A stretch of 9,051 nucleotides of DNA from JBLHKS01 sp047620505 (GTDB taxonomy: Bacteria > Verrucomicrobiota > Verrucomicrobiia > Verrucomicrobiales > DEV007): assembly GCA_047620505.1 (NCBI GenBank), contig JBLHKS010000266.1, forward strand, positions 1 to 9,051, read 5' to 3'. Every line of letters begins with the position of its first letter. Position 1 is the first letter of the stretch. The position numbers and the translations under genes were made by a program. Under the pieces are notes generated by a model. The model ran no database searches and was not told where the DNA came from. It saw only the letters and a list, made by a program, of their open reading frames with translations. Shown here one piece after another: positions 5,801 through 9,051 of this stretch.

Positions 5801-8170
5801 TTACTCGCCGCCTTTCATCTTCGTCACGCCAGCGACGATCGCCAATAAATCATCGCCGGTTAGCTTCTGGTAGGCTGCGGCGATCGTCCCGATGTTCGTT
5901 CGGTTCCACGATGTTTTCTGCGTCTCGGCTAACCACTCGCTAACGAAATCGGCGTCGCGGCCTTCGAGCGCTTCGATCAATGCGAGGGTCGCAAAATAAT
6001 AGTGCGCGGCGTCGAAATTCTCGACAGGCTCTTCGACGTTAGCCTCGCCTGCAGGCCAGGCCGGAAGATCGACTTGGTCAGCCAGAAGGAGGAGTGCTTC
6101 TTGGTCGTAAGCCGCCTCAAAAGCCTTCATTCCAGCACCTTCACCGAAACGCCTGTCGAGGTCCTGGATCGCAACCCAGTTCGCCATCCCATCACAAAAC
6201 CAGCGTCGCTCATCGCTGGCGATGACCTGATCGACGAGCGCGACTTCCACCGTTTCGTGGATCATCACGAACGTCGCGCGTGTCTCTGACATCATTCGAA
6301 ATCCACCCAGTTGCGACGCCACTTTCTCCGGTTCGGATGTCCGGTACGCCTTGAGAAACCACTCGGCGGATTCCAGCACCTGCTCGGCTTGACCGTCGAC
6401 ATCGCGGCTGTCCGGATCGAATTCGCCCAGAATCAGGGGAAGCTCCATGCCGGGCAGACTTTCGATGCTGGTCTCGGCGCTGTGGTCGCCTTCGTCAGGT
6501 TTGAAGTTGAGACCGAAACTGAAACTTACGTCCTCGCCATCCGTACTGAGGAGGAATCCGGTCACTGCCCCGTTGGCTTTGAGAATCTCCGAAATGTGGT
6601 CCTGCGGCCAGATGTTGATCCGCCCACCGTTGAAAAATTTATCGATGAGAATTCGAGGATTAACAAGCATGTTGCCCTCGATTCGAAAAGTGTGCGCGAT
6701 GCCGCTGTCCGGCTGGATTCCGTAGGCGCGCAGAGCGGCTTCGTCAGATTCATCGTATCGGAGTTCAATCCGTTCCTGGTCGGCGAGATTGGCTTCGATG
6801 TTTTTTATTCCTTCGGCGATTGTGTCTGCGATTTCGGGCCCGACGCGATCGATCGCATCACTGATTTCGGGCGGAAATGTGAACGTGGTTTCGCCGAACG
6901 TTCGGCTCAGGCGAGCTACCTGAAGCGGATGCGATCCAGGGGCGAAAGTCTTCGCCCCGATTGATTCGAAGGGTTTGACGAGGGCGGCCAGATCGATTTT
7001 CAGCTGCTTTTCAAAGAGGTCCTCGCCGTTGAATCCGAGGTCGATCGCTTTCTCGAACGATTCCCAGGTGAAGCCGCCCTCAGGCATCTCGACGCCAGCA
7101 GTTTTGAAGTTCTGGAAGAGGCCTGGCGAATTCTTCGTCAAGTTCGCGAGGACGAGGGCGATGAGGTGTTCGGCGCGGCGGCGGAGAAGCGGGTCGGCCT
7201 GGGAAAGGTCGGCGCGGACGTCGAGCGAACTCATCTGTTCCAGCAGCTGCTGGGGAGTTTCATCGAGTTGAACCGAGAACTGGTAGAGCTTCGGCGCTAG
7301 CGCGATGTAGTCGGCTTCGCTAATGCTTGAGGCGACTGAAACGACGAGCAAAAAGCGCGCGACGCCGGCCCCGAGGACTTTCGCTTCGTCTGCGAAAAGC
7401 TGATCGACTTCGCCAGCAAGCAGAGTTTCGAACAGCCAGTCTCCGCTAAGGCTGATCACCTCTTTCGCGGTTTCCGTCATGCTGTCCCGCGCCTGCTGAA
7501 GGAATGCGCGCGCTGGGACGAGAATTTCCCTCGGCGTCTTTCCCGGGCGATAAAAAAGTGGCATGTCTAAGACGACGGGCTCGAGATTTTCCATGCGGAG
7601 GTCGAATGCGTCGAGCCCGATCCCGCCCTTCGCAAACGGTGGGCGGAATCCCCATCCGCCATCTTTGATGAACGCCATGTGATCGAAAACGTAGGCTTGA
7701 TCACGGATGAGGAACTTTGGGAATTCGCGATTGTTGTGAATTCGAATATGCGTGAAGTCGCCTGCCCAATGCCGCCAGATATTGCTGAGGCTGTCCATTT
7801 CTTTAGCGGTTTCTGCGAACCGTTCTTCGAATCCGGATAACTCTTCTAGCTGAAGGAATTTCAGGATTTTGGTTCGGAAACCCCGGATCAATTCGTCGGA
7901 CTCGCTGTTGTCGAGTTCGAAATTCATGCTTTTGGATTCAGCTTTCACGATATCGCGCCGGATCTGGCGCTCGTAGGACAAGTCGCGCTTCAGGAGGTCG
8001 ACGAGGTCGGCTTCGTCTTCGGGATATTCGATTCTGAGGCCATCGATCATGCGCTCGGTTCGAGGCCCGGGAGCGCGGGTGTACTCGACGGACGCTTCGA
8101 AACCTTTCGCCAGAGCGGCGGCCGCCAGAGCAGCCAGGAGTGTGAGAAATGAAATCTTGGGCCAGCGCAT
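5801..8170 (-). CDS. Large secreted protein of unknown function with C-terminal gluzincin-like region (altered zinc motif)
   Basis: I do not recognise the 789-residue protein as a whole. It begins with a clear signal peptide (MRWPKISFLTLLAALAAAALA, cut before K22), has no lipobox and no other obvious transmembrane segment, so it is probably periplasmic or secreted. Residues 40-350 are largely helical and acidic, with no motif I can name. Residues 630-750 look like the catalytic region of a peptidase-MA-type gluzincin: FVMIHETVEVALVDQ (634-648), then RRWFCDGMANWVA (655-667), then a helical AAHYYFATLALIEAL segment (721-735). In active relatives these read HExxH and WxxEGxA. Here the second histidine is E642 and the glutamate is D660, so either a variant metal site or an inactive pseudo-peptidase is implied. 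The start ATG is followed at once by the signal peptide, which supports it, although no ribosome binding site is evident. The gene is divergent from the PQQ-like propeller gene (91 bases between starts) and ends beside the long inverted repeat. Confidence 0.85.
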   Translation of the reverse strand: MRWPKISFLTLLAALAAAALAKGFEASVEYTRAPGPRTERMIDGLRIEYPEDEADLVDLLKRDLSYERQIRRDIVKAESKSMNFELDNSESDELIRGFRTKILKFLQLEELSGFEERFAETAKEMDSLSNIWRHWAGDFTHIRIHNNREFPKFLIRDQAYVFDHMAFIKDGGWGFRPPFAKGGIGLDAFDLRMENLEPVVLDMPLFYRPGKTPREILVPARAFLQQARDSMTETAKEVISLSGDWLFETLLAGEVDQLFADEAKVLGAGVARFLLVVSVASSISEADYIALAPKLYQFSVQLDETPQQLLEQMSSLDVRADLSQADPLLRRRAEHLIALVLANLTKNSPGLFQNFKTAGVEMPEGGFTWESFEKAIDLGFNGEDLFEKQLKIDLAALVKPFESIGAKTFAPGSHPLQVARLSRTFGETTFTFPPEISDAIDRVGPEIADTIAEGIKNIEANLADQERIELRYDESDEAALRAYGIQPDSGIAHTFRIEGNMLVNPRILIDKFFNGGRINIWPQDHISEILKANGAVTGFLLSTDGEDVSFSFGLNFKPDEGDHSAETSIESLPGMELPLILGEFDPDSRDVDGQAEQVLESAEWFLKAYRTSEPEKVASQLGGFRMMSETRATFVMIHETVEVALVDQVIASDERRWFCDGMANWVAIQDLDRRFGEGAGMKAFEAAYDQEALLLLADQVDLPAWPAGEANVEEPVENFDAAHYYFATLALIEALEGRDADFVSEWLAETQKTSWNRTNIGTIAAAYQKLTGDDLLAIVAGVTKMKGGE

Positions 8171-8198
8171 AATTCAAGTGAAGCAGGCCGGAGGCATC

Positions 8199-8218
8199 TT
8201 GTCGAGATTCCGCGACAA
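8199..8218. promoter_or_regulatory. Inverted repeat TTGTCG-N8-CGACAA in the divergent intergenic region
   Basis: A perfect six-base inverted repeat with an eight-base spacer lies in the 91-base gap between the divergent starts at 8170 and 8262. Its position would suit an operator acting on both genes. No convincing -35/-10 pair is seen on either strand of the gap, and arms this short can occur by chance. Confidence 0.25.
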
Positions 8219-8261
8219 AAGTGGGTTGGCGTCTCCGCGCTCCGTGGTCCAGGTTTTCTGC

Positions 8262-9051
8262 ATGCGATTCGGAATTCTCACCCTCTTTCTGGCGGCCGCC
8301 GCGCTGTCCCAGGTTCACTCCGCTGACTGGCCGATGTGGCGATTCGATGCAGGTCGAACGGCCGCGAACACCCAGCAGCTGCCGGAAAATCTGGATCTCA
8401 TCTGGGAACGCGAACTGCCGCCGCTTGAGCCTGCTTATCGCGATGCGCGACTGCAATTCGATCGCGGTTACGAGCCAATCGTCCTCGGCAAGCGGCTTTT
8501 CGTCGGTTCGAACCTCGACGATAGCGTGACTGCGTTCGACACCGATTCGGGCGAGCAACTTTGGAAATTCCAAACCGGCGGCCCGGTTCGTTTCGCGCCG
8601 GTCGGAGGGCAGGGGAGGGTGATTTTCGGCTCGGACGACGGCATCGTTTATTGCGTGCAGGCGTCGAGCGGCGAGCTGGTCTGGCAATTCAAAGCCGTGC
8701 CTTCGAATCGTCGGCTGATCGGCAACAGCCGCTTGATTTCGGTCTGGCCGGTTCGCGGCGGGCCGGTGCTGCAAGACGATCGCGTTTACTTCGCGGCGGG
8801 CGTCTGGCCGTTGGAAGGCGTCTTCGTCTACTGCCTCGACGCAACGAACGGCGAGCGGATCTGGCTCAACGACAGTACTAGCTACATTTACGGCCCGCAT
8901 CCGCACAACACCGAGGCGTACGGTGGGTTGGCACCGCAGGGATATTTGTTAGTCGATGTCGAGGACCTCGTCGTGCCAAGCAGCTCGGCTTACCCGGCGC
9001 GTTTTGATCTGGAAACCGGCAAGTTGAAGGAGTTTGAGCTGCCGTCAGCCG
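8262..9051 (+). CDS. Secreted PQQ-like (BamB-type repeat) beta-propeller protein, 3' end beyond the window
   Basis: The frame is open from the ATG at 8262 to the right edge (263 codons plus one base), so the gene is partial. A signal peptide (MRFGILTLFLAAAALSQVHS, cut near A21) is followed by DWPMWRFDAGRTA, the usual opening of PVC PQQ-binding-like repeat proteins. Propeller repeats follow: DSVTAFDTDSGEQLWKF (87-103), DDGIVYCVQASSGELVWQF (125-143) and VFVYCLDATNGERIWL (187-202), each with the V-x-A/C-x-D-x-x-x-G-x-x-x-W pattern of PQQ_2/BamB blades. Full-length relatives have seven or eight blades, so more than half may lie outside. The protein acts in the periplasm or outside the cell. Whether it binds PQQ, is an alcohol dehydrogenase-like enzyme or is only a scaffold cannot be told. 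It diverges from the 789-residue unknown protein. Confidence 0.88.
   Translation, partial: MRFGILTLFLAAAALSQVHSADWPMWRFDAGRTAANTQQLPENLDLIWERELPPLEPAYRDARLQFDRGYEPIVLGKRLFVGSNLDDSVTAFDTDSGEQLWKFQTGGPVRFAPVGGQGRVIFGSDDGIVYCVQASSGELVWQFKAVPSNRRLIGNSRLISVWPVRGGPVLQDDRVYFAAGVWPLEGVFVYCLDATNGERIWLNDSTSYIYGPHPHNTEAYGGLAPQGYLLVDVEDLVVPSSSAYPARFDLETGKLKEFELPSA

Noticed and set aside
6311..6964. Plus-strand open frame of 217 codons inside the large minus-strand gene
   Set aside because: Antisense to a 789-codon gene with a signal peptide; no domain recognised in the shadow.
7938..8906. Minus-strand open frame of 322 codons spanning the divergent region
   Set aside because: It overlaps the signal peptides and coding starts of two well supported divergent genes, and its translation is a run of Arg-rich text without motifs.

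Overview
The window looks like a chromosomal segment of a moderately GC-rich, Gram-negative bacterium, most likely from the Verrucomicrobiota or a close PVC relative. This is inferred from the protein families. There is a prepilin with a degenerate verrucomicrobial/planctomycetal H-x-DG-type C-terminal motif, an auracyanin-like copper protein fused to a PA14 domain, a PVC-type sorbosone-dehydrogenase-like propeller with the DxDGDGxAD insert, and a BamB/PQQ-like propeller beginning with the DWPxWR motif. Convincing Shine-Dalgarno sequences are missing before nearly every gene. No taxon can be proved from the sequence alone.

Layout. At the left edge a tRNA-Pro(CGG) with encoded CCA lies on the minus strand. 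Divergent from it is an SDR-family oxidoreductase (182-964). Next come a short, AT-richer prepilin-like gene (1038-1727) and a two-gene cluster (1812-3488 and 3515-4993, 26 bases apart): a secreted azurin-type copper / PA14 protein and a secreted beta-propeller of the glucose/sorbosone dehydrogenase superfamily. A Uma2-family protein (4995-5543, minus) converges on this cluster with one base between the stop codons. A 257-base intergenic stretch follows, dominated by a 109-base long inverted repeat (5684-5792). It lies directly behind the stop codon of a large secreted protein of unknown function (5801-8170, minus), whose C-terminal part resembles a gluzincin metallopeptidase with altered zinc-ligand positions. 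Divergent from it, and cut by the right edge, is a secreted PQQ-like beta-propeller protein (8262 onward).

How the genes may work together. Five of the seven protein genes carry an export or membrane signal (four signal peptides, one prepilin leader), so this is mainly a cell-envelope/periplasm region. The copper protein and the propeller are the clearest functional pair: a dehydrogenase-like scaffold plus a one-electron copper carrier with a sugar-binding-type PA14 module, possibly for periplasmic oxidation of a carbohydrate or alcohol. That pairing is inferred from adjacency and fold. I see no CRISPR array, no transposase and no evident phage gene. The best candidates for something undescribed are the long hairpin element, the orphan secreted protein with its HETVE...D motif, and the copper/PA14/propeller pair.
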